From positions 1 through 64,000 of the forward strand of contig NZ_JABSSM010000003.1 in NCBI RefSeq assembly GCF_013214165.1: a stretch of DNA of 64,000 nucleotides, written 5' to 3'. This document shows, piece by piece, positions 57,475 through 64,000 of this stretch. A model generated the notes under the pieces. The model was not told the origin of the DNA. It did not search any database and was given only the letters and a program-made list of their open reading frames with translations. Source of the stretch: Shewanella sp. GTDB taxonomy: Bacteria; Pseudomonadota; Gammaproteobacteria; Enterobacterales; Shewanellaceae. Numbering within the stretch: position 1 is the first letter of the stretch; each line of letters opens with the position of its first letter. Made by a program: the position numbers and the translations under genes.

Positions 57475-57720
57475 CTGAATGTGGATGGCACCGTTAATTT
57501 CTCTGAATGTGGATGGCACCGTTAATTTCTTACTGAATGTGGATGGCACCGTTAATTTGCACTTCTGAATGTGGATGGCACCGTTAATTTCCGCACCGTT
57601 AATTTGCACCGTTAATTTCATTACTTCTGAATGTGGATGGCACCGTTAATTTCCTTCTGAATGTGGATGGCACCGTTAATTTCTGAATGTGGATGGCACC
57701 GTTAATTTCAGCACCGTTAA
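57475..57720. repeat. Cluster of seven 26-bp repeats next to the transposase
   Basis: Units beginning CTGAATGTGGATGGCACCGT and ending TAATTT start at 57475, 57503, 57533, 57565, 57627, 57657 and 57683. Extra half-units (GCACCGTTAATTT) occur at about 57592, 57605 and 57711. The spacers are only 0-10 bases apart from the half-units, so this is not a CRISPR array. It is placed between the RAYT gene and a broken adhesin gene. Confidence 0.92.
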
Positions 57721-57721
57721 T

Positions 57722-57901
57722 TTCAATGAGGAAATTGCCCCTGATATCTGGAAAAACTTCCTCAAGAATGATTTTAGTCTCAATAACCAGCCCAGCAGGC
57801 ATAGAGGCTTTATCGGTTTCAAGTTGCAAGACATTGAGTTTGGGTCACCAGGAGCCCTGTATAACTCAAATCCACACTTCATCGTCGAGGCCGATTTTTA
57901 G
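57722..57901 (+). pseudogene. Orphan 3' end of a fimbrial tip-adhesin gene
   Basis: About 60 codons ending in TAG that closely match the end of the tip adhesin at 59669-60730: RGFIGFKLQDIEFGSPGALY here against RGFIGFKLQDIELGSPGALY there, both ending FIVEADF, with similarity continuing a few bases past the stop. Everything upstream is replaced by the 26-bp repeat cluster. This shows a second fimbrial gene set once stood here. Confidence 0.9.
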
Positions 57902-58108
57902 GTCAACCCATCAGTGTGCGAGAGTGAATGTTGCACCTGGTTAAAGCGCTATCTCGCGTTATTCTCCTGTAAGTTGCTGATTTGTCGTTATTAATTTTAT
58001 AATAATTTTATAATAATGCATTAATCACCTATTGAGTACACTGAGCAGTCTAGAATGCAATCCTGATTTGACGAATACCTCGTTAAACAATTTGGATTAT
58101 TAGAGAAC

Positions 58109-58627
58109 ATGAACTTAGCCATCAAGATCAAAAAAACTATCTTACCTATTACCCTAGTCATGGCGTCTATGTCAGCTTTAGTCGCGACCTCAGCCACAGC
58201 GGCTCCAGGTGAGCAGGTGATGGCGTCAATTTCGGTGACTAGCACAGTTCCAAGTACTACTTTTACAGTAAAACCTGTGGGTTATAGCGATTTTGGTAGC
58301 ATCAACGCTGTCTTAGCATTCGACGAAGAGAATAATACCTTCTCTTCGTGGAATGTGAATATCGAAGCTGTATATGAAACAGGTCTACAGGTCTTACTAC
58401 AAAACACCGCAACGATATCAAACGGCACCGACGTAGTGGATTTGGACGTCACCATAGACGATGATGCAATCACAACTTCTAGACTCCAAGTCGTTGACGA
58501 TACATTAGCTATGACAAACGGTGGTGAGAGTACTCATATCTTGGCTATCTCATCAGCGAGCTCAAATATACTGAGTTCTGGTACCTATACAGGGGCAGTG
58601 GCATTGATTTTTGAAGACAATTTTTAG
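58109..58627 (+). CDS. Fimbrial subunit, CS1-like major pilin
   Basis: A 172-aa secreted protein with a signal peptide (ITLVMASMSALVATSATAA) and a beta-rich, cysteine-free mature part: SISVTSTVPSTTFTVKPVG near the N-terminus and SGTYTGAVALIFEDNF at the end, which fit the CS1/alternate-type pilins. It starts a small gene set with a chaperone, usher remnant and tip adhesin. It differs clearly from the pilin at 13744. Confidence 0.7.
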   Translation: MNLAIKIKKTILPITLVMASMSALVATSATAAPGEQVMASISVTSTVPSTTFTVKPVGYSDFGSINAVLAFDEENNTFSSWNVNIEAVYETGLQVLLQNTATISNGTDVVDLDVTIDDDAITTSRLQVVDDTLAMTNGGESTHILAISSASSNILSSGTYTGAVALIFEDNF

Positions 58628-58694
58628 ATCTGATTTCAATGTTATCCCAGTGGCTCAAACACTCGGTTTGGGCCCTGCTAATTTGGTTGTGTCT

Positions 58695-59465
58695 ATGAAA
58701 ATACTTACGCTAATCGCCATGCTCTTATGTGGTTTGATGTTTTCCTTTAATGTGTTCTGTGCGGTGAGTCAGGTACGGGTGCCGCAAACCACGGCTATGT
58801 TAGGGATTGATAAGGTCAGTGACATCATTCAAATAAGAAATAGCTACGCAGGTGTGGCCTATGTTCAGGCCACAGTGGTCGAAGTGTTTATCGATGAAAA
58901 TGGCCTAGAATCGCACCATACCATTACGGGCGCAGATAAAGCCGATGCTATCGTGGCTCTGCCGGAGAAATTTATCATCTCCCCCAAGGGCAGCTCCAGT
59001 GTCAGGCTTCTTTATACCGGTAAGACAGCCCCTACTGAAGACAGGTATTTTAAGATCCGCTTCACGCCGATCATAAAGTCTGAGTTTTACCGTGATGCTG
59101 CCCAAACTGGAGTCGAATCCAGTGTGTTTATCTCTATCACCACCACCACCTTTGCCGCGGTTATCAAGGGCGAACCTAAGCCTGAGCTAGATATCAAGAC
59201 CGGCGACAATCAAGCCACAGTGACGAATATTGGCGATAGCATGATCTTACTCAATGATTGTAAGGTGTGTGTCGGCAGTGTCTGCGAAATCAGCAGCCAG
59301 AAGAGATTAATTAACAACAGGAGCGTGACATTCGACTTCAATACCCAACAGCTTGACATGCAATCGTCGGGCTACCTAACGTGTAGCACACTTAGCACCA
59401 CAGAGCTGGGTCAGCTTGAACAAGTCATCCCTTATTCTCAGCCAGATCTCCTTGATGAATTCTAA
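58695..59465 (+). CDS. Periplasmic fimbrial chaperone, second locus
   Basis: 256 aa from the ATG at 58695, where a good signal peptide starts (ILTLIAMLLCGLMFSFNVFC); the longer frame beginning at 58611 would overlap the pilin and bury the signal. The chaperone motif PEKFIISPKGSSSVRLLYTG holds the conserved Pro/Arg pattern. A cysteine group (DCKVCVGSVCE) in the C-terminal domain is also typical of alternate-type chaperones. Its stop overlaps the start of the usher remnant by 11 bases. Confidence 0.75.
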   Translation: MKILTLIAMLLCGLMFSFNVFCAVSQVRVPQTTAMLGIDKVSDIIQIRNSYAGVAYVQATVVEVFIDENGLESHHTITGADKADAIVALPEKFIISPKGSSSVRLLYTGKTAPTEDRYFKIRFTPIIKSEFYRDAAQTGVESSVFISITTTTFAAVIKGEPKPELDIKTGDNQATVTNIGDSMILLNDCKVCVGSVCEISSQKRLINNRSVTFDFNTQQLDMQSSGYLTCSTLSTTELGQLEQVIPYSQPDLLDEF

Positions 59466-59676
59466 TATTTTTATCATAGCGTTCTTGTTAATGAATATCG
59501 GCTTGACGGCGCCAGTATTCGCGAGTCAGCCGCTGGGTTCACTCGTGCCAGAGTTTCACTTGTCGAGCGATGACAAGGTGTTGATTAAGAATCACTAACT
59601 AGCACATAGTCCAGGTACGCCGCTGTTTTTCCAGTTGACGGTTTCTACGAACATTGAAATTTATCAAGATGACTAA
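59455..59676 (+). pseudogene. Probable remnant of the usher gene
   Basis: From the ATG at 59455 a signal peptide (IFIIAFLLMNIGLTAPVFA) and about 24 mature residues (QPLGSLVPEFHLSSDDKVLI) end in a TAA at 59596. The same frame continues after it with PGTPLFFQLTVSTNIEIY up to a TAA at 59674-59676, overlapping the adhesin start. The layout (overlapping the chaperone stop and the adhesin start, as usher genes do) suggests an internal deletion of roughly 2.5 kb of an usher gene; homology of these short ends to ushers cannot be proven by eye. Confidence 0.55.
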
Positions 59677-60730
59677 TATGACCAATATTTACAGCACCAT
59701 AAAATTCAGCCTATTAATGCTTTTTCTAGTCATCTTCTCGGCCCATCAGGCCAGCGCGGCGACAATATCCTTCGATTTGGCCTATGACCGTACCACAGAT
59801 ACCGGCATCGCCTTGCAGACCATTGGCGACTCGCGTTCTCGATGCGCTGAGAATGCTAAATATGACAGTCGCGGGGCGCGCATATATGCAGAGTACAAGG
59901 GTCAAACTGGAGGGAATGTTGAATCATACATGATTTCGCCGCACACGACGGAGTTAAGATCCACCAAGGGGCAGAAGCTCACATTAACCGTCTCGCCTTT
60001 AGGGTTCACTAGAACAGCATCCAATAAGCATGGGAGATACGAGCGCCATGGTGGTAATTATTGTAATCATGTGAGTAGCGGTCAAAATCTTGAGTATATT
60101 GAAAAATCTTTTACGGAACCAGGAGATGTGTGGCTTAAAGCTTATAATAATGCTAAGGCTAAATACTATATGTATGCAGCCTTCGTTATCCAAGACTATA
60201 AAGACCTTGCCCCGGGGACGTACAGTGGAACCTTTGCCTTTACTCAAGGGCAGGTAAAATTCAGGACGGGTGGTAGCAAGCCCTGGGAAACCGTTTATGC
60301 CACGGTCAACCTAGTCGTGACCGGTCACGTATTCGATGTGCGGTTTCCGTATCTGTCGGTGGCCACAGATCCCGCTAATCTCACCTGGCGGGAAATTCCC
60401 ATCGACATCTACACCAACGAAAGTTTCAAGATAAGGTATTGGTGTCGGCCCAGTGGTGTCGATGAACATGGCGTCAATGAGCAAGGTTTTTGCAAGGTAG
60501 CAGAAAATGGCCCCGCGCTGGGGGTAAAGTTGAAATTTCCACACCTTAATTATGATGCTGAATTCTTGCCGGATGTCTGGTACCCGTTTGACAAGGAGGA
60601 TTTCACCATAGATAACTTGGCTGTCAAGTATCGAGGCTTTATCGGCTTCAAGCTACAAGACATTGAGCTGGGGTCACCTGGAGCCCTGTATATCTCCAAT
60701 CCTTATTTCATCGTCGAGGCCGATTTTTAG
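59669..60730 (+). CDS. Fimbrial tip adhesin, second locus
   Basis: About 353 aa from the ATG at 59669 (a second ATG at 59678 and an upstream TTG are possible). The signal peptide (FSLLMLFLVIFSAHQASA) is followed by a two-part beta-rich protein with cysteine pairs (SRCAEN, NYCNHV; YWCRPS, GFCKVA). The plan of about 200 aa ligand domain plus pilin-like C-terminal domain fits tip adhesins of CS1-type fimbriae. Its last 60 codons have a close copy at 57722-57901. It lacks its own usher. Confidence 0.65.
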   Translation: MTNMTNIYSTIKFSLLMLFLVIFSAHQASAATISFDLAYDRTTDTGIALQTIGDSRSRCAENAKYDSRGARIYAEYKGQTGGNVESYMISPHTTELRSTKGQKLTLTVSPLGFTRTASNKHGRYERHGGNYCNHVSSGQNLEYIEKSFTEPGDVWLKAYNNAKAKYYMYAAFVIQDYKDLAPGTYSGTFAFTQGQVKFRTGGSKPWETVYATVNLVVTGHVFDVRFPYLSVATDPANLTWREIPIDIYTNESFKIRYWCRPSGVDEHGVNEQGFCKVAENGPALGVKLKFPHLNYDAEFLPDVWYPFDKEDFTIDNLAVKYRGFIGFKLQDIELGSPGALYISNPYFIVEADF

Positions 60731-60979
60731 GTCAATCAATCAGTGTAATAGGATATTAGGAAACAAGTGTCACGGGAATTTGATATAAAAATTTTGGGTC
60801 TTAGATCCTCGAATTTTACGTCAGGATTTTTTTCAGCCCTCGAGATAAACATATCTAATGTCTAGCCATCAGCGTTTATTTTGCTTTAAAGTCTCTCGCT
60901 GGTTCATGTGGGGGATTTTAATTACGGATGAATATTTTTAAATATAATGACTTTAAGTAAGCTGTTGATTTAAAGTGGA

Positions 60980-61012
60980 TAATTAAATAATAATTAAATA
61001 ATAATTAAATAA
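60980..61012. repeat. Three 11-bp A/T tandem repeats
   Basis: TAATTAAATAA is repeated three times without change, in the 567-bp gap between the tip adhesin and the ToxR-like gene. The rest of this gap (60731-61297) shows no gene. The 11-bp period is close to one helical turn, so the stretch is likely bent and is a plausible nucleoid-protein site. Confidence 0.8.
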
Positions 61013-61297
61013 TACCTATCATACGGTTAGATACATCTAAAATGACGGCCGGATTTAACGAACACATTGTAAGTTTGCGCTAGGCCGATGAATCCTTGAA
61101 GTTCGACAATGGGTTATCAGACATCTTTTAAATCTGAAATCAACACTTCATTGCTGACATTTTATTTTTGATGGTATAAATGGTGAATCAAGTAGGGTAA
61201 TTACTTTAAATTACTAGCTTCGCTCGAATAATGTATTTGAGAGTAAAGTGAAGCCTTTTATAATGTGAGAGTGCGGTTAATATAATGGAAGAATTCT

Positions 61298-62011
61298 GTG
61301 ATTATCATTAAGGATAAGATTTTTGACTCAGTAAGGAAAACTGTTACGGATGCAGTGGATGGAAAATGCGTACAATTAGGACGTCATGATTGCTTAGTGC
61401 TGTTAAAGTTAATTGAGTCGTTTGGTCGCACAGTGACTCGGAATGAATTATTTGCTGGTGGTTGGCCAAACAGAATCGTCACCGATAATTCATTGAATGC
61501 ATCGATAAAAAGAATTAGAGATGCCTTCGACGATTCGGATAAACTGATAATAAAATCAAGATCAGGAGTGGGTTATGAGTTAGTCGTAGAGCCTAAATTG
61601 ATACCTGATACATGTGTTATTACTGTGCGTAATAACGCACGAGAAATAACTATTGACACGGAGGCTGGTTTAACGTCACAGACTTGTGATGGAAATATAT
61701 TGGCTGTGAAACCCACAGGTTCGATTAATGAACCGACGAAAAGTAAATCATTAATTAATGTTTTTCTGACTATTTTTATATTTATTGCAATAGAAATTGC
61801 ATTTTTGGAAAAAATATTTTTCGTGCCAACTTTTTCAATTGATGATGTTGATGGGAAATGTACTGTGTTATTGAACCTATTCACAGAAGAAGAACAGAAA
61901 AAAATAATAATGAATATTTCAACCAAGCATGAATACCAAGGTTGTTCTTATTACTTCAATAACCTAGGTCATATCATGGTAGTGACAAAGTCAGGATTTA
62001 AAGAGCTATGA
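61298..62011 (+). CDS. ToxR-like transmembrane transcriptional regulator
   Basis: A 237-aa protein starting at GTG 61298 (GGAAG upstream; the ATG at 61285 is out of frame and closes after 8 codons). An OmpR/ToxR-type winged helix spans about residues 10-100 (QLGRHDCLVLLKLIESFGRT...VTDNSLNASIKRIRDAF...SRSGVGYELV). One membrane segment (VFLTIFIFIAIEIAFLEKI, about 150-168) leads to a 65-aa periplasmic domain with two cysteines (DGKCTVLL, YQGCSYYF), as in ToxR. It overlaps the next gene by four bases. Likely target: the fimbrial genes nearby, an inference from position. Confidence 0.85.
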   Translation: MIIIKDKIFDSVRKTVTDAVDGKCVQLGRHDCLVLLKLIESFGRTVTRNELFAGGWPNRIVTDNSLNASIKRIRDAFDDSDKLIIKSRSGVGYELVVEPKLIPDTCVITVRNNAREITIDTEAGLTSQTCDGNILAVKPTGSINEPTKSKSLINVFLTIFIFIAIEIAFLEKIFFVPTFSIDDVDGKCTVLLNLFTEEEQKKIIMNISTKHEYQGCSYYFNNLGHIMVVTKSGFKEL

Positions 62012-62481
62012 GAAAAGTAAAAAAAATATTAATAACCGGTCATCTAATCCTTCTGCTTATTATTTTTGTTGATAATCTAGGAGCTAATTATCGCGTAAAG
62101 TCAAACTTTTTCGAAGAAGATGATGTACATGTGTTCAGTTTGGTTTGTAAAACCATATTTTGTGAATATTCTTTATCGAATAAAGAAACTGGCGATCTAT
62201 TTCACGCTAAGGCGTTGATGATAAAGGTATTGTTTACTCATATTGTTTATGTCAGGAATTTCGAAATTAATGATAAAAGCAATCATAGTTTTTATTATAA
62301 AGGTATCGACTTTCACGATGGACGTAACATTAGCACTGTAACCTATAAGTTAATTGCAAATCATGAACTGTTTGTGGAGGTCAACGCTGAACTTGTCATC
62401 GCTTTCGGTGCTATGTATTACGGTAGGCTTTCAACCTTCGAATCTATACAGAAATATTTTGAATTACCTTCATTTAAATGA
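62008..62481 (+). CDS. Small membrane partner of the ToxR-like regulator (ToxS/TcpH-like position)
   Basis: A 157-aa protein with one N-terminal membrane segment (ILITGHLILLLIIFVDNLG) and a periplasmic domain with two cysteines (SLVCKTIFCEYS). No sequence family was recognised, but membership of a translationally coupled pair (ATGA overlap) with a ToxR-like protein is exactly the plan of ToxRS and TcpPH, where the partner protects or modulates the regulator's periplasmic domain. Confidence 0.65.
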   Translation: MRKVKKILITGHLILLLIIFVDNLGANYRVKSNFFEEDDVHVFSLVCKTIFCEYSLSNKETGDLFHAKALMIKVLFTHIVYVRNFEINDKSNHSFYYKGIDFHDGRNISTVTYKLIANHELFVEVNAELVIAFGAMYYGRLSTFESIQKYFELPSFK

Positions 62482-62550
62482 GTTTTTTTAAAATTTCCAT
62501 GTATTCAATTATGTTTTTAAAGGTAAATATTTTAAATTGTGGAGGGTTTT

Positions 62551-64000
62551 ATGAAAGGAGGAATGTCAATATTTAAGTCCTACCAAGTAAAATCTATATT
62601 TATATTTACTTTTTTATTGCTATTTCCTGTATTGCTATTGTCGTTAATTCAGGTGGTTTTTGTAAATGCTCACATTAAATACAAAGCAGAACAGCTAGTG
62701 ATTAAGATAGAACGAAAAATTGATAGCTCACGAATCCAAGCGTTAGACTTATCTAAGTCACTGATAACAAATAACATCAAGTTTGATTGTGGGTATTCGG
62801 ATAGGTCAATATTGTCGAATAGAGGAGTCCTCCCTTCCAATATAAGAATAATACAAATAGAGTTAACAAATGGCGATAAGTGCTCAAGCTTAGGTGTACC
62901 TATAAATCTAAGCTATTCGATACCTGTTGCTACAGATGAACATAATGTGTTCGTGAGCGTCAGCATGAATAGCTCATCAGGTAAGCGAGAGTTTCTATAC
63001 ATATACAATAACAATGGTGACATGTTAACTGCCCTGGTAAACAGTAGCTTTTTTAATGAGCAGTTAAATTATGGGTGTGAGTATTGTTATAAGATTGAGT
63101 TGAGGGTTAAGGGCTTACCCTTGGTGGTACGTGGTGGCATAAACATAAATCAATCAAAATACAAATATGAATTAAATCGTACTTACCAAAATAATCAATT
63201 GTCAATATCAATAATATCAGGTGACTTACTTTATTATCAAGTTAAAAAACAGCTGCAACCTCTAGTTTATGTACTAGGGCTTATTTTTGGTGTGATTATA
63301 AATATCTTATATTGGTTTAGTCACCACTCTAAATCATCGCATGAATATACCATTGCCTTGGCAATTAAAAAGTCTGAATTTGTTCCATACTATCAACCTA
63401 TTATTAATAGTCTTTCTAATAAAATAGTAGGGCAAGAAGTATTAGTGAGATGGCTTACTAATTGTTCAGCTGTAATCTATCCAGATAAGTTTATTCCTCA
63501 GGCTGAAGATAGTGGTTTGATACTGCCGATCACGGAACAGATTATGGATAAGGTTTTTCAAGATTTACCCCAATTAAAAGGTTGGTCAAGTATAAATATC
63601 GTCGCCACACACTTAGAAACAGGTTCGCTTTCTAAATGGTTTGATGGGAAGGCTTGTATTGGTAGGGGGGAGATCTGTTTCGAATTAACCGAGAGGAAAA
63701 GAATATTATGTATTGAGTCTGCGGAGAAAGAAATAAAAAAGCTTGTTGATTTAGGCATAAACTTTAAACTTGACGATTTTGGAACTGGATATGGTGGTTT
63801 CAACTATTTACAAGAGTTAGGTTTACGCAGTATAAAAATTGATAAGATGTTTATAGATACCATAGGTACCGATGATCTTAAGCGAAATGTGTTAGATGCG
63901 ATTATTGCCTTCGGTAAAGAAGCTGGAATGGAAATAATAGCCGAGGGTGTTGAAACAAAAGAACAGGTTGAGTACTTAGCACATAAAGGCGTTTTCCTTA
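62551..64000 (+). CDS. CSS-EAL c-di-GMP phosphodiesterase (3' end outside window)
   Basis: At least 483 codons from the ATG at 62551, with GGAGGG just upstream. Order: TM1 (about 16-38), a periplasmic CSS domain with Cys80 (FDCGYSD) and the CSS motif at 111-113 (DKCSSLG), TM2 (about 236-256), and an EAL domain from about residue 270 (VPYYQPIIN). EAL is EVL (GQEVLVRW); ELTER, DDFGTGYG, IKIDKMFID and AEGVET are all kept, so it should cleave c-di-GMP. In E. coli PdeC-type proteins the two periplasmic cysteines control activity through DsbA/DsbB. It probably tunes attachment with the neighbouring ToxR-like pair. Confidence 0.92.
   Translation, partial: MKGGMSIFKSYQVKSIFIFTFLLLFPVLLLSLIQVVFVNAHIKYKAEQLVIKIERKIDSSRIQALDLSKSLITNNIKFDCGYSDRSILSNRGVLPSNIRIIQIELTNGDKCSSLGVPINLSYSIPVATDEHNVFVSVSMNSSSGKREFLYIYNNNGDMLTALVNSSFFNEQLNYGCEYCYKIELRVKGLPLVVRGGININQSKYKYELNRTYQNNQLSISIISGDLLYYQVKKQLQPLVYVLGLIFGVIINILYWFSHHSKSSHEYTIALAIKKSEFVPYYQPIINSLSNKIVGQEVLVRWLTNCSAVIYPDKFIPQAEDSGLILPITEQIMDKVFQDLPQLKGWSSINIVATHLETGSLSKWFDGKACIGRGEICFELTERKRILCIESAEKEIKKLVDLGINFKLDDFGTGYGGFNYLQELGLRSIKIDKMFIDTIGTDDLKRNVLDAIIAFGKEAGMEIIAEGVETKEQVEYLAHKGVFL

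Noticed and set aside
57475..57720. CRISPR array
   Set aside because: Units are separated by 0-6 bases or by half-units and not by uniform unique spacers; no cas genes are nearby.
57439..57829. Overlapping small open frames with repeated EINGAIHIQ-like peptides
   Set aside because: They only translate the 26-bp repeat cluster; frames shift between units and none has a ribosome site.

Overview
The window looks like chromosome of a marine gammaproteobacterium, most probably Shewanella. The housekeeping order is the E. coli 52-minute neighbourhood broken into blocks: smrB-prmB-aroC, yfcL-(rRNA/tRNA methyltransferase)-mnmC-fabB, and pdxB-asd/usg-fimV-truA-folC-dedD-cvpA-purF. The FimV/HubP polar landmark protein, the class I purF and the CSS-EAL protein also fit Shewanella/Vibrio-type organisms. 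The genus is an inference from gene order and protein style; no rRNA is present.

Layout. 1-10.1 kb: core genes (smrB partial, prmB, aroC, an MFS transporter, an ATP-NAD kinase-like protein, yfcL, a SpoU-type methyltransferase, mnmC, fabB), ending in a 63-bp tandem repeat. 10.5-12.8 kb: a U32 (RlhA-like) iron-sulfur protein. 12.8-35 kb: an accessory surface-attachment island sitting between fabB and pdxB. It holds a complete alternate (CS1/class 5-like) chaperone-usher fimbrial operon (major pilin, a small secreted protein, usher, chaperone, tip subunit), then three tandem, nearly identical ~1000-aa lipoproteins with intimin-type Ig domains and lectin-like C-terminal modules that differ strongly between copies, then a large ImpA-type metalloprotease (HELGH), and a Cache-type chemoreceptor on the other strand. 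35.7-49.5 kb: core genes again (pdxB to purF, an M14 peptidase, a Fur-box-preceded small membrane protein, topB).

49.6-64 kb: a second accessory region full of decay and duplication. It has an unknown gene and a broken duplicate of its 3' end, a GNAT, a DUF998 membrane protein and a BASS transporter, a dead and an intact REP-associated (Y1) transposase, a full-length proaerolysin homologue, direct repeats, and a reduced fimbrial cluster (pilin, chaperone, usher remnant, tip adhesin) preceded by the orphan 3' end of a second tip-adhesin gene. It ends with an overlapping ToxR/ToxS-like membrane regulator pair and a CSS-EAL c-di-GMP phosphodiesterase cut by the window edge.

How it fits together: the two accessory regions encode ways to attach (fimbriae, lectin-like lipoproteins), to process glycoproteins (ImpA-like protease), to make pores (aerolysin) and to sense or switch (chemoreceptor, ToxR-like pair, c-di-GMP turnover). 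This suggests life on animal or particle surfaces. The most unusual feature is the triplicated lipoprotein family with diversified C-termini placed directly behind a fimbrial operon.
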